Positions 24,797 through 31,818 of a DNA stretch of 64,000 bases are shown here, piece by piece; positions within the stretch are counted from its first letter, which is position 1, and each line of letters starts with the position of its first letter. The translations under genes and the position numbers were made by a program. The notes beneath the pieces are model-generated. The model made no database searches. It worked only from the letters and a program-made list of their open reading frames with translations, and was not told where the DNA came from. Location: assembly GCF_000582685.1 (NCBI RefSeq), contig NZ_KK073768.1, forward strand, positions 4,769,090 through 4,833,089, read 5' to 3'. Origin of the DNA: [Scytonema hofmanni] UTEX 2349. GTDB taxonomy: Bacteria > Cyanobacteriota > Cyanobacteriia > Cyanobacteriales > Nostocaceae.

Positions 24797-25834
24797 CTAA
24801 TTATACGGTGTTTTGGTAGATGACGGACTAGGAGACAGTGACGGTGGGCTAGGTGGCGGAAATGGTTTCAAAATAGGAATTAAAGCAGCAATGCCTGAGA
24901 GTAAGGCTCCGATCGCAGCGATCGCAGCTATAACATGTGTCCAATTGATTTTATTCTCCCCATTTAAGTTGGTGTTAGGAACTACAGTAGAATAAGGTTG
25001 GGGAGTTGCTCCAGTTAATCCTAGAGAATCGAGCCATTCCCGCATGGAGTGCGATCGCTCCTTTGGATCTAGTTTCATCCCCGTCAAAATTGCTCGGTTA
25101 ACGCGATCGCTAATCAGATTATTCAAAACTTTCGGTTCCACTAAACGAGCCTTGTCAATCTTACGTTTCAGCGCACTGACTGGTGTTTGTCCAGTTAAAA
25201 GCACATATAAAGTAGCTGCCAGAGAATAAATATCGCTATAAGCCCCAGTTGGTATACTTTTAGCGTAAAGCTCAGGTGGTGTAAATCCCTCAGCAGTTTC
25301 CTTAGTTCGGTTTGTGGTTAAAATATGGTCAAAATCCAGAGCTAAACCAAAGTCGATCAGCACCGCTTCAGGTTGTCCATCTCGTACCCGCAAAAAGATA
25401 TTCCCTGGATGCACATCCCGATGAATCAACCGATTCTCATGCACAACTATCAAAGCTTCCCCAATTTGCTGAATGTAGTGCAGTGCCTCTTGTTCTGAAA
25501 GTTTTTGTTGACGACGATCAGCCAAACTTACCCCGTCCACATATTCCATTACTAGACACAAACGGTCTGCTTCCTCAAAGGAGTCTGTAACCTCTACAAT
25601 ATACTTATGCTTACACTTTTGAAGTTTTAACGCCTCCCGTAAAAACATTGTCTTTAGCCGTTCGCGTTCAGATGAGCTAAGGGAATTGACCAAGACATCA
25701 TTTAAGGTTTTAATGACTTGGCGATCGCTATTCCTATTTCTTACCAAATAGGTAATGCCAAAGCGTCCGCTTCCCAACTCTTTTTCAATGGTGTATCTTC
25801 CACCTTGCAACCGATCGCCTGCTACCCAAGCCAC
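24797..25834 (-). CDS. Ser/Thr protein kinase with C-terminal membrane anchor
   Basis: 345 residues from a GTG at 25834 (VAWVAGDRLQGGRY); a TTG at 25888 would add 18. Gly loop GSGRFG (21-26), Lys42 in QVIK, HRDVHPGN (138-145) and DFG (161-163) are present; as in the neighbour, His replaces the catalytic-loop Lys. A single membrane segment (THVIAAIAAIGALLSGIAAL) near the C-terminus is followed by a Pro/Ser-rich tail (FPPPSPPSLSPSPSS). With the kinase at 23267 it forms a same-strand pair of related kinases. Its 5' end and leader are duplicated at 30544-30639. Confidence 0.88.
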   Translation of the reverse strand: MAWVAGDRLQGGRYTIEKELGSGRFGITYLVRNRNSDRQVIKTLNDVLVNSLSSSERERLKTMFLREALKLQKCKHKYIVEVTDSFEEADRLCLVMEYVDGVSLADRRQQKLSEQEALHYIQQIGEALIVVHENRLIHRDVHPGNIFLRVRDGQPEAVLIDFGLALDFDHILTTNRTKETAEGFTPPELYAKSIPTGAYSDIYSLAATLYVLLTGQTPVSALKRKIDKARLVEPKVLNNLISDRVNRAILTGMKLDPKERSHSMREWLDSLGLTGATPQPYSTVVPNTNLNGENKINWTHVIAAIAAIGALLSGIAALIPILKPFPPPSPPSLSPSPSSTKTPYN

Positions 25835-25907
25835 ATTTGCAACTCCCAAAATATCTGCATAAATTATCACATAAGAAAGTCTTGGCAACTTGAGAGGTGC
25901 GATCGCT
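25812..25907. repeat. 96-bp duplicated block, copy A (kinase 5' end)
   Basis: Covers the first codons and leader of the kinase and matches 30544-30639 at 93 of 96 positions by eye. Both copies start at CGATCGCC and end at GCGATCGCT, that is at HIP1 or HIP1-like octamers. Confidence 0.85.
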
Positions 25908-26065
25908 TTTCAGCCAAAGAGCAAATATCCAATCTTCATAAAGCTTTTTATTGCATACGTCTTCTACGGGATTACTCAAGTGTGCGATCGCGCTCTGGTC
26001 ACTTAGGCAATAAAATCCCCAACCGTCAGAAAATTAGCAAGGAATTATGTTAATTGACACTCTCA

Positions 26066-26991
26066 GAGGGTGTTTATAAAATAAATCTTAAGCAGTTGAG
26101 CAACGATGATTACGGGCTAATCGACGTAACATCAGATGTGTCATAGCAGCGTAGATCATGGTTTCACTCGTTTGCGGAAGATATTCATAATCCTTACTCA
26201 GACGGCGGTAGCGACCAAGCCACGCAAAGGTACGCTCTACGATCCAACGTCGGGGCAATACTTTAAAACCGTCTGTGCGATCGCAACGTTTAACAATTTC
26301 GAGGCCACAACCAATAAAATATTTAACCCAATCAACTAACGAGCCAGCATAACCAGCATCTGCCCAAATTAAATGTAACTTTGGGAACACATGAAAAATT
26401 TTATCGAATACGAGCTTTGCCCCGTCACGGTCTTGAATTGAAGCTGCGTGCACAACAACCATCAAGATTAAACCCATCGTATCAACAAGGATATGGCGTT
26501 TACGACCATTAATCTTTTTTCCGGCATCATAGCCCTTGGTTCCTCCTTTCTCAGTCATTTTTACGGTTTGAGAGTCTATAATTCCGGCGGATGGCTCTGC
26601 GTCTCGTCCAGAGATTTCCCTGAGCTGCGATCGCAGAGCTGAATGGATTTTTTGCCATACGCCTTTGCGCTGCCAACGTTGAAAATACGAGTATACAGTT
26701 TGCCATGCTGGTAAATCATGCGGCATCATTCGCCACGAACAGCCAGCACGCAAGACGTAAAAAATTGCATTTACCACTTCGCGCAGATCGACTTCACGCT
26801 TTTTTCCACGTTTTCGTTTACGTTCTGCCAGAATCATGGATTTAATCACATCCCATTCCGGATCAGAAATGTCTGTGGGATAAGGTTTTCGACTCATGTC
26901 ACCTAATTCAAATATGACAACTGTCTTTTTTAAAATACCTGTCCTGGAGAATGACTGCGGTGCTCTTTACTTTTTATTTATAAACACCCTC
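26066..26991 (-). mobile_element. Complete IS5-family (IS1031-like) insertion sequence
   Basis: 926 bp bounded by perfect 15-bp inverted repeats, GAGGGTGTTTATAAA (26066-26080) and TTTATAAACACCCTC (26977-26991), with TCA on both sides (26063-26065 and 26992-26994), i.e. a 3-bp TNA target duplication as expected for the IS1031 group. One intact transposase gene. The perfect ends and intact frame suggest recent insertion. Confidence 0.92.
26088..26897 (-). CDS. IS5-family DDE transposase
   Basis: 269 residues, complete. N-terminal helix-turn-helix-like part (YPTDISDPEWDVIKSMI...), a DUF4096-type WRMMPHDLPAWQTVY motif, and the DDE catalytic core: Asp in GIIDSQTVK, second Asp in IWADAGYAG, and the Glu in RRWIVERTFAWLGRYRRLSKDYE. 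Typical of IS5/IS1031 elements; cuts and joins the GAGGGTGTTTATAAA ends. No frameshift, so the element is probably active. Confidence 0.93.
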   Translation of the reverse strand: MSRKPYPTDISDPEWDVIKSMILAERKRKRGKKREVDLREVVNAIFYVLRAGCSWRMMPHDLPAWQTVYSYFQRWQRKGVWQKIHSALRSQLREISGRDAEPSAGIIDSQTVKMTEKGGTKGYDAGKKINGRKRHILVDTMGLILMVVVHAASIQDRDGAKLVFDKIFHVFPKLHLIWADAGYAGSLVDWVKYFIGCGLEIVKRCDRTDGFKVLPRRWIVERTFAWLGRYRRLSKDYEYLPQTSETMIYAAMTHLMLRRLARNHRCSTA

Positions 26992-27234
26992 TCAGGGATG
27001 TGTAGAAATCAGTCTTAAATTCATTTTAAAAGAGAATAATGTAATTTAATATTCTTTAATCAAGTCCAGTGATTTCACTGAGGATAGCCAAAAAGATGGG
27101 ATGTTAGATTTGCTGCGAACATCACTACTTTATCATTCGACTTTCAGACCACATTTGATACTCGAACGCCAAGCACATCAGGAATTGAAGGCATTAATTT
27201 TGCGTTAACAGGGTACACTACCAAGTCAGGAGTT

Positions 27235-27426
27235 ATGTCAAATTCTCAATCAGTGGTTGTATCGGCTACGTCTTACCTGCGGGATAATTCCGAAGATTTA
27301 GGGAAAGGGTTTTGGCTGCAATGGCAGCAGTATCGAGATGAACTTTACGGTTGCTGCATCAAGTGGATGGGACTGATACGGATAAATCTGTTACGCCAAC
27401 CTTGGCAGCAACTGAGTCGGCAATAG
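27235..27426 (+). pseudogene. Fragment resembling the N-terminus of an ECF-type sigma factor
   Basis: 63 codons from ATG 27235 (MSNSQSVVVSATSYL... GFWLQWQQYRDELYGCC). The FWLQWQQYRDELYxCCxKWM stretch resembles the region-2 start of cyanobacterial ECF-like sigma factors. After WMG the sequence no longer fits and the frame stops inside a MITE. Most likely a truncated remnant produced by deletion and MITE insertion. Low confidence; recognised from memory of the family only. Confidence 0.3.
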
Positions 27427-27516
27427 GACTTACGCAAGATGACCAAAAAACGAACCGCAGAGGAGGCAGAGAACACAGAGGAATAAGAGGAGCGAGAGAG
27501 TTTTTGCGTAAGTCCT
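27425..27516. repeat. MITE-like repeat, AGGACTTACGCA family, upstream of patatin gene
   Basis: 92 bp with both ends (AGGACTTACGCA / TGCGTAAGTCCT). The interior is the reverse complement of 4358-4448. It has no in-frame stop in one frame and therefore artificially lengthens the patatin reading frame upstream. Confidence 0.82.
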
Positions 27517-27605
27517 GGGCAATTGGGGAAATGTCCCAGGAGAATGCCCCAGTTGAAGCAATTGTGAGCGAGACAGTGACATTATTGTTAAAAGGAGATA
27601 TTTTC

Positions 27606-28592
27606 ATGCCTGATGTTGTTAAAATCCTATCAATTGATGGTGGTGGTATTCGCGGTATTTTACCTGCAAAGATACTTCAAGCTATGGATAGTGAACTTAA
27701 AAAGTTACAGCCAAAAGACATTGCTAGTGCCTTTGACCTGATTGGTGGAACATCAACTGGTGGAATAATCGCTTTGGGACTTTGTGCAACTCCAAAAATT
27801 GATAATCGAACTGTTCGTTATACTCCATCTGATCTTCTAAGTTTTTATACTGAAAACGCCAAAGATATTTTTCAGGTTCAAAATCATTTTCCTCCTACAA
27901 CAGGTCCAGGAATTAAAGCTGCACAGTATAAGGCTGAAGGAATTGAAAGTTTTTTGAAGTCTAAATTCGGCACTTTGGCAATGTCAGAAATAGAAAAACC
28001 TGTAGTTGTCTTTGCTTTTGACATCCGAAATAATCAGTTACAGTATATCAGTAGCAAAAGCCTTGATGGTTTTAACTGTTTTGTATGGGAGGCAGCGAGG
28101 GCAACATCTGCTGCTCCCACTTATTTTCCAGCAAAATCCATTCAGAATAAGGTTTTAGTTGATGGTGGAGTTTATATGAATAATCCATCTTTGCAACTTC
28201 TATTTTTGGCTAAACAACAGTATCCTGATGCGAAGCAATACGTACTTGTTTCGCTTGGATCTGGGCGAGCAAATTTTTCCTATGAGTCCTGTATTAATTC
28301 AGGACTTTATGGATGGTTGGCATCGGGAGAGGGATTAGTTTTTGATGGAAAGGGTGCTCTTTTTAATATCATGATGTACGGTGGCGATCTGGCAATTGAT
28401 AATCAGTTAAAGTCAATTGAAAAAGAGGGTATTTTACCGCTTACTTATTATAGACTTCAACCTGAGTTAGGAAAGAAAGAAGTTCAACTAGATGGTATTA
28501 ATACCAAAAGTATTGAGTTTTTGCAAACAACAGGAGATTATTACGTTCGTCTAAATCATGCAAAAATTCAGGAAATTTGCGGCTTACTTTGA
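27606..28592 (+). CDS. Patatin-like phospholipase
   Basis: 328 residues from ATG 27606, chosen because of AAAGGAGA 9 nt upstream; the open frame runs back to 27351 only through MITE sequence. Patatin motifs: oxyanion hole DGGGIRG (11-17), nucleophile elbow GGTSTGG with Ser50, and the dyad Asp in LVDGGVYMNNP (Asp186). Hydrolyses acyl chains from membrane glycerolipids; cytosolic, no signal. Similar patatins serve as membrane-attacking effectors in CBASS defence (CapV), but no nucleotide cyclase lies nearby, so a housekeeping lipase role is equally possible. Confidence 0.9.
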   Translation: MPDVVKILSIDGGGIRGILPAKILQAMDSELKKLQPKDIASAFDLIGGTSTGGIIALGLCATPKIDNRTVRYTPSDLLSFYTENAKDIFQVQNHFPPTTGPGIKAAQYKAEGIESFLKSKFGTLAMSEIEKPVVVFAFDIRNNQLQYISSKSLDGFNCFVWEAARATSAAPTYFPAKSIQNKVLVDGGVYMNNPSLQLLFLAKQQYPDAKQYVLVSLGSGRANFSYESCINSGLYGWLASGEGLVFDGKGALFNIMMYGGDLAIDNQLKSIEKEGILPLTYYRLQPELGKKEVQLDGINTKSIEFLQTTGDYYVRLNHAKIQEICGLL

Positions 28593-28804
28593 GGGTAGCG
28601 GTAAGTTTATTTTTGGCTCATCAAAACTTTTTAGATTGGCTATCACCTGTAATCCCACCAGATGCGATCGCACTTAGTAGAGCTTGAGAATGAGGGGGCG
28701 ATCGCTTTTTAGTTGAGTTTGGAGATGAGAGGGCGATCGCTTTTGTTTTTGGTTGCAGAAAGGCGATCGCAGTTATAAAGAGATTGAACTTTCGTGAATC
28801 GGTT

Positions 28805-29140
28805 TTAAGCAACACCATAGTTGGTGTAAGGACGCTTGTAGGGAGGATGCAACCCCAGAATAATATCTTCTTTGGGAATACCCATTTCCAATAGTTCTTC
28901 ACCAACATCGATATCAGTGGTATTTTGCTGAAGCCAAATTTTGCCCTCTTTGATATCGAAGTGTAGAACGGTGTAATAAATTCGCTTTAAGCCTTTCCAG
29001 CCGATACGCATGAGTTGATAGCGATCGCGTACTGGGTCAAAAAATAATGCGCTTTCTATATCTTCGTCACGGGATTTATATTGGCTATGCTTTTCCAAAA
29101 GGGTTTGGATGCAGGAACGATAATGTTCTAGTTTATCCAT
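28805..29140 (-). CDS. xisI: XisI-family protein
   Basis: 111 residues, complete. Family features: DKLEHYRSCIQTLLEKHS at the start, a central FDPVRDRYQLMRIGWKG, HFDIKEGKIWLQQN, and the end PKEDIILGLHPPYKRPYTNYGVA. XisI was first described as a controlling factor for excision of the fdxN element in Anabaena; the many homologues in cyanobacteria are not tied to that element. It overlaps the xisH 3' end by 13 nt, the usual arrangement, so the pair is co-translated. No excision element is evident here. Confidence 0.93.
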   Translation of the reverse strand: MDKLEHYRSCIQTLLEKHSQYKSRDEDIESALFFDPVRDRYQLMRIGWKGLKRIYYTVLHFDIKEGKIWLQQNTTDIDVGEELLEMGIPKEDIILGLHPPYKRPYTNYGVA

Positions 29141-29544
29141 TGCACGATCTCCTCATTTAAAGGTTCGTAAACAATTAGTTTGAGTTGATATCTCTCTTTC
29201 ACCGTTTGAGCAAATTGGCTTTGAAAGAAAGTATCATAGGTTTCTAGCGGTATTGCCAGATAAAGTTGGCGATCAGGTTCTTTTGCTTCCAGCATAATGC
29301 GGTAGTTAAGAAATTGCCCTAAAGCTGTATGAAAGTCGCTAATTGCTGAAGTCCCAATAAAGCTTTTAATCTCAACAGCGATTCTTTCTTCACCTCGTTT
29401 TGCTGCAATCAACCGTTCAGCCGCTAGATCGATTTTGACCTTGACTTCTTCCCATTCCAATTCTAAGGGATCGTCGGTGATCATCCATTGGTCTTTTTCT
29501 AAACCTCGTTTTACTGCTTCATGGAATAGGTCTTTTGCAGACAT
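29128..29544 (-). CDS. xisH: XisH-family protein (restriction-endonuclease-like fold)
   Basis: 138 residues from ATG 29544. The start SAKDLFHEAVKRGLEKDQW and the core IDLAAERLIAAKRGEERIAVEIKSF are diagnostic; the D...E-x-K pattern (VEIKS) is the PD-(D/E)XK-type active site, so a nuclease-like role is possible. Partner of XisI directly downstream. A second, broken copy of each of these genes lies at 30739-30868 (xisH) and 34067-34312 (xisI). Confidence 0.93.
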   Translation of the reverse strand: MSAKDLFHEAVKRGLEKDQWMITDDPLELEWEEVKVKIDLAAERLIAAKRGEERIAVEIKSFIGTSAISDFHTALGQFLNYRIMLEAKEPDRQLYLAIPLETYDTFFQSQFAQTVKERYQLKLIVYEPLNEEIVQWIN

Positions 29545-29713
29545 CGGTAAGCTTGGCTAACGCGCAGTGTACAACTCTTTTTATGCTACCTGATGTGACT
29601 CTTTCACTTCGCCTAACGGCTTGACTAAATATCCCTACTTACACAATTGTTTGATTTATAAAATCTGCCTAAAGGAGTAAAAATACTAGGTTTAAAAGTG
29701 CTAATTACTGAAG

Positions 29714-30508
29714 ATGGTTAATTCTCAAGACTCAACCACAGCATTCAAAGTAATGAAAAAACTTGAAGGAAAAATCGCAGTTGTCACCGGCGCATCCAAA
29801 GGGATTGGTGCCTCTATTGCCAAACATCTAGCAGATGAAGGTGCGGCAGTAGTTGTCAACTATGCCTCCAGTAAAGAAGGAGCCGATCGCGTTGTCGCCG
29901 AAATTGCAAGCACGGGTGGAAAAGCCATTGCGGTACAAGCAAATGTTGCGAAAAAGGTAGAGATCGAACATTTGTTTGCACAAGTGAAGCAGACATTCGG
30001 CAAGGTCGATATCTTGGTCAACAACGCCGGTATTTACGAGTTTTCCCCCCTCGAAGGCATTACGGAAGAGCATTTCCACAAGCAATTCGATCTCAATGTG
30101 CTGGGACTGATCCTCACCTGCCAGGAAGCAGCAAAGCACTTTACTTCAGAGGGTGGCAGCATCATCAATATCAGTTCGGTCGTCAGTACCCTCGCACCTC
30201 CAAATGCTTCCGTCTACAGCGCTACTAAAGCAGCAGTCGATGCTCTAACTAAGTCCCTGGCTAAGGAATTGGGTTCGCGCCACATCCGCATCAACTCAAT
30301 CAATCCCGGCATGGTGGAAACAGAGGGAACGCAAACAATGGGATTGACTGTAGCCGAGAGCGAAAGTCGCCAACAGATTGAAGCGCAAACTCCCCTTGGG
30401 CGCATCGGACAACCGCAAGACATTGCACCTGCCGTTGTCTTCCTTGCGTCAGGCGATGCGGCATGGATCACCGGCGAAACGCTGTACATTACAGGTGGTC
30501 TTCGTTGA
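29714..30508 (+). CDS. Short-chain dehydrogenase/reductase (SDR)
   Basis: 264 residues from ATG 29714; a second ATG at 29753 (MKKLEGKIAVVTG) is equally plausible. Classical SDR: cofactor loop TGASKGIG (25-32), NNAG (103-106), catalytic Ser154/155, Tyr168 and Lys172 in YSATK, and PGMVETE. The residues after the second strand (NYASSK) fit NADP(H) preference. FabG-like oxidoreductase acting on a carbonyl or alcohol; the substrate is not readable. GC content and codon use look richer than its neighbours (many GCC, ATC, GTC codons), which hints at lateral acquisition. Isolated between xisHI and the broken xisH. Confidence 0.88.
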   Translation: MVNSQDSTTAFKVMKKLEGKIAVVTGASKGIGASIAKHLADEGAAVVVNYASSKEGADRVVAEIASTGGKAIAVQANVAKKVEIEHLFAQVKQTFGKVDILVNNAGIYEFSPLEGITEEHFHKQFDLNVLGLILTCQEAAKHFTSEGGSIINISSVVSTLAPPNASVYSATKAAVDALTKSLAKELGSRHIRINSINPGMVETEGTQTMGLTVAESESRQQIEAQTPLGRIGQPQDIAPAVVFLASGDAAWITGETLYITGGLR

Positions 30509-30543
30509 TTGGTTGAAGCTATCAAGTTGTAAGTTGACTGATG

Positions 30544-30639
30544 CGATCGCCTGCTACCCAAGCCACATTTGCAATTCCCAAAATATCTGCATAAATTATC
30601 ACATAAGAAAGTCTTGGCAACTTGATAAGTGCGATCGCT
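30544..30639. repeat. 96-bp duplicated block, copy B
   Basis: Near-identical to 25812-25907 and in the same orientation, but here no kinase gene continues to the left. It is an orphan copy of a kinase leader and first codons. Confidence 0.85.
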
Positions 30640-30738
30640 CCTATTTTTGGTTGTAGTCAGCAATTAGGGAGTTAAGGGTGTAGGAGAACTACCCTACTCA
30701 AGGATAGATGAACGATTATCCACAACACTTTTAAACTT

Positions 30739-30868
30739 GAGTAAGGCAAAAAAATTTATATGTTGATCTACAAGCAGAGTAACTCATCGCTGCTGAAAAT
30801 GCACAATGCAAAATAGCAGTTGAAATTAAAAGTTTAGTTGATCGTTCTAATATTGACGATTTGGAATA
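30739..30868 (+). pseudogene. xisH: Broken xisH (middle part only, with internal stop)
   Basis: Reads KNLYVDLQAE-stop-LIAAENAQCKIAVEIKSLVD..., which aligns with the intact XisH core (KIDLAAERLIAAKRGEERIAVEIKSF). An in-frame TAA (30780-30782) interrupts it and it ends at TAA 30866-30868. Both the first ~30 and last ~60 codons are missing. Same strand as the broken xisI at 34067-34312, and 45 bp before the 30913 gene. Confidence 0.78.
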
Positions 30869-30912
30869 ATATCAAGTTCTACTGTGAGTAACTTTAAAGT
30901 CTTCTGAATGCG

Positions 30913-31794
30913 ATGAAAACACTACTTACACTTTTTAGCGAAGAACGCAACCAACTCCAGACAGATATTGACAAAATAATCAGCGTCGAGCAGGTAGTTA
31001 AGCTGGTTCAGAACCGACTCGATAATTTTGAAAGAATTTACATCAGCGAGTTAAATGTCGCTCAAGTACGTCTGGCTTCCTTTTTTTTGGATACACTACG
31101 TCACTCGATCGCTACTCTTGCTGCGGCTAACTTTCCTGAAGTCGCTCCCACAGAGCAAAAGCAAATTATTAACCAAATTAGTAAGTTTTCCCCTAACAGG
31201 TTAATCCTAAAACTGCTAAAGGGACTAATTTATATAGGTATTTTAAGTTCGTTATTTTCCTTAACTCAAACTACCCCTTTGGCATGGATGGCTATCTTGC
31301 TAACCTCTGTGCTTATAGGGCTGGAAGTTGTGCTTCAACTCGAAAAAGACAAGTACGAAAACAATTCATCTGAGCTATTAAAATTACCCCAACCTATTTT
31401 ACGAGTTGATAGCAAAGTCCTTTTAGATAACCTTGCTGATGCTCTCAACACTATTGATTTAGCAGTTGTTAGAGTGAAAGAAGAAAATAAATATGAAGAC
31501 GATCGCACCATAGAAGAACTACCAGAGCTATTAAATTTTATTCAAAGGCTAATGGGTGCATCAAAACTTAATAAACCGGAAATGACGATCGCATTAACGA
31601 AACTTCTGCCACAAATTTTAATGGAGCAGGGAATTGTTGCTCAAATTTATCGACCAAATGATGATCGCGAGTATTTTGACTTCGAGCCAAGTATCGACCC
31701 TGACACCAAAGATTACGTGACTATAACTCCCGCTTTATTAAAAGGCGATCGCTTGCTGAGACGCGGACGGGTAATTGAGCCAGCGTCCAACTAA
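30913..31794 (+). CDS. Two-TM protein with GrpE-like C-terminal region
   Basis: 293 residues. Helical N-terminal part (1-95), two adjacent membrane helices (about 103-119 and 122-142), a coiled linker, then a C-terminal region (about 180-293). Its last part, MEQGIVAQIYRPND..YFDFEPSIDPD..., ending LLKGDRLLRRGRVIEPAS, resembles the beta domain of GrpE (G..FDP......GY.L..RVLRPA.V). GrpE is the nucleotide exchange factor of DnaK. The Hsp70-like gene follows 24 bp downstream, so a membrane-bound exchange factor for that ATPase is an attractive inference; the similarity is by eye and weak. No other family is recognised. Confidence 0.6.
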   Translation: MKTLLTLFSEERNQLQTDIDKIISVEQVVKLVQNRLDNFERIYISELNVAQVRLASFFLDTLRHSIATLAAANFPEVAPTEQKQIINQISKFSPNRLILKLLKGLIYIGILSSLFSLTQTTPLAWMAILLTSVLIGLEVVLQLEKDKYENNSSELLKLPQPILRVDSKVLLDNLADALNTIDLAVVRVKEENKYEDDRTIEELPELLNFIQRLMGASKLNKPEMTIALTKLLPQILMEQGIVAQIYRPNDDREYFDFEPSIDPDTKDYVTITPALLKGDRLLRRGRVIEPASN

Positions 31795-31818
31795 ATAATT
31801 GAGAATAATATTAAAAAT

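Noticed and set aside
27606..28592. Patatin as part of a CBASS defence operon
   Set aside because: No cyclase, E1/E2-like or JAB genes lie within reach on either side; the motifs alone do not prove a defence role.
28805..29544. An fdxN-type excision element around xisHI
   Set aside because: No xisF-like recombinase or att-like repeats around a nif gene were found in the window.
29828..30139. A 103-codon minus-strand frame
   Set aside because: Shadow of the SDR gene, which has all catalytic motifs.
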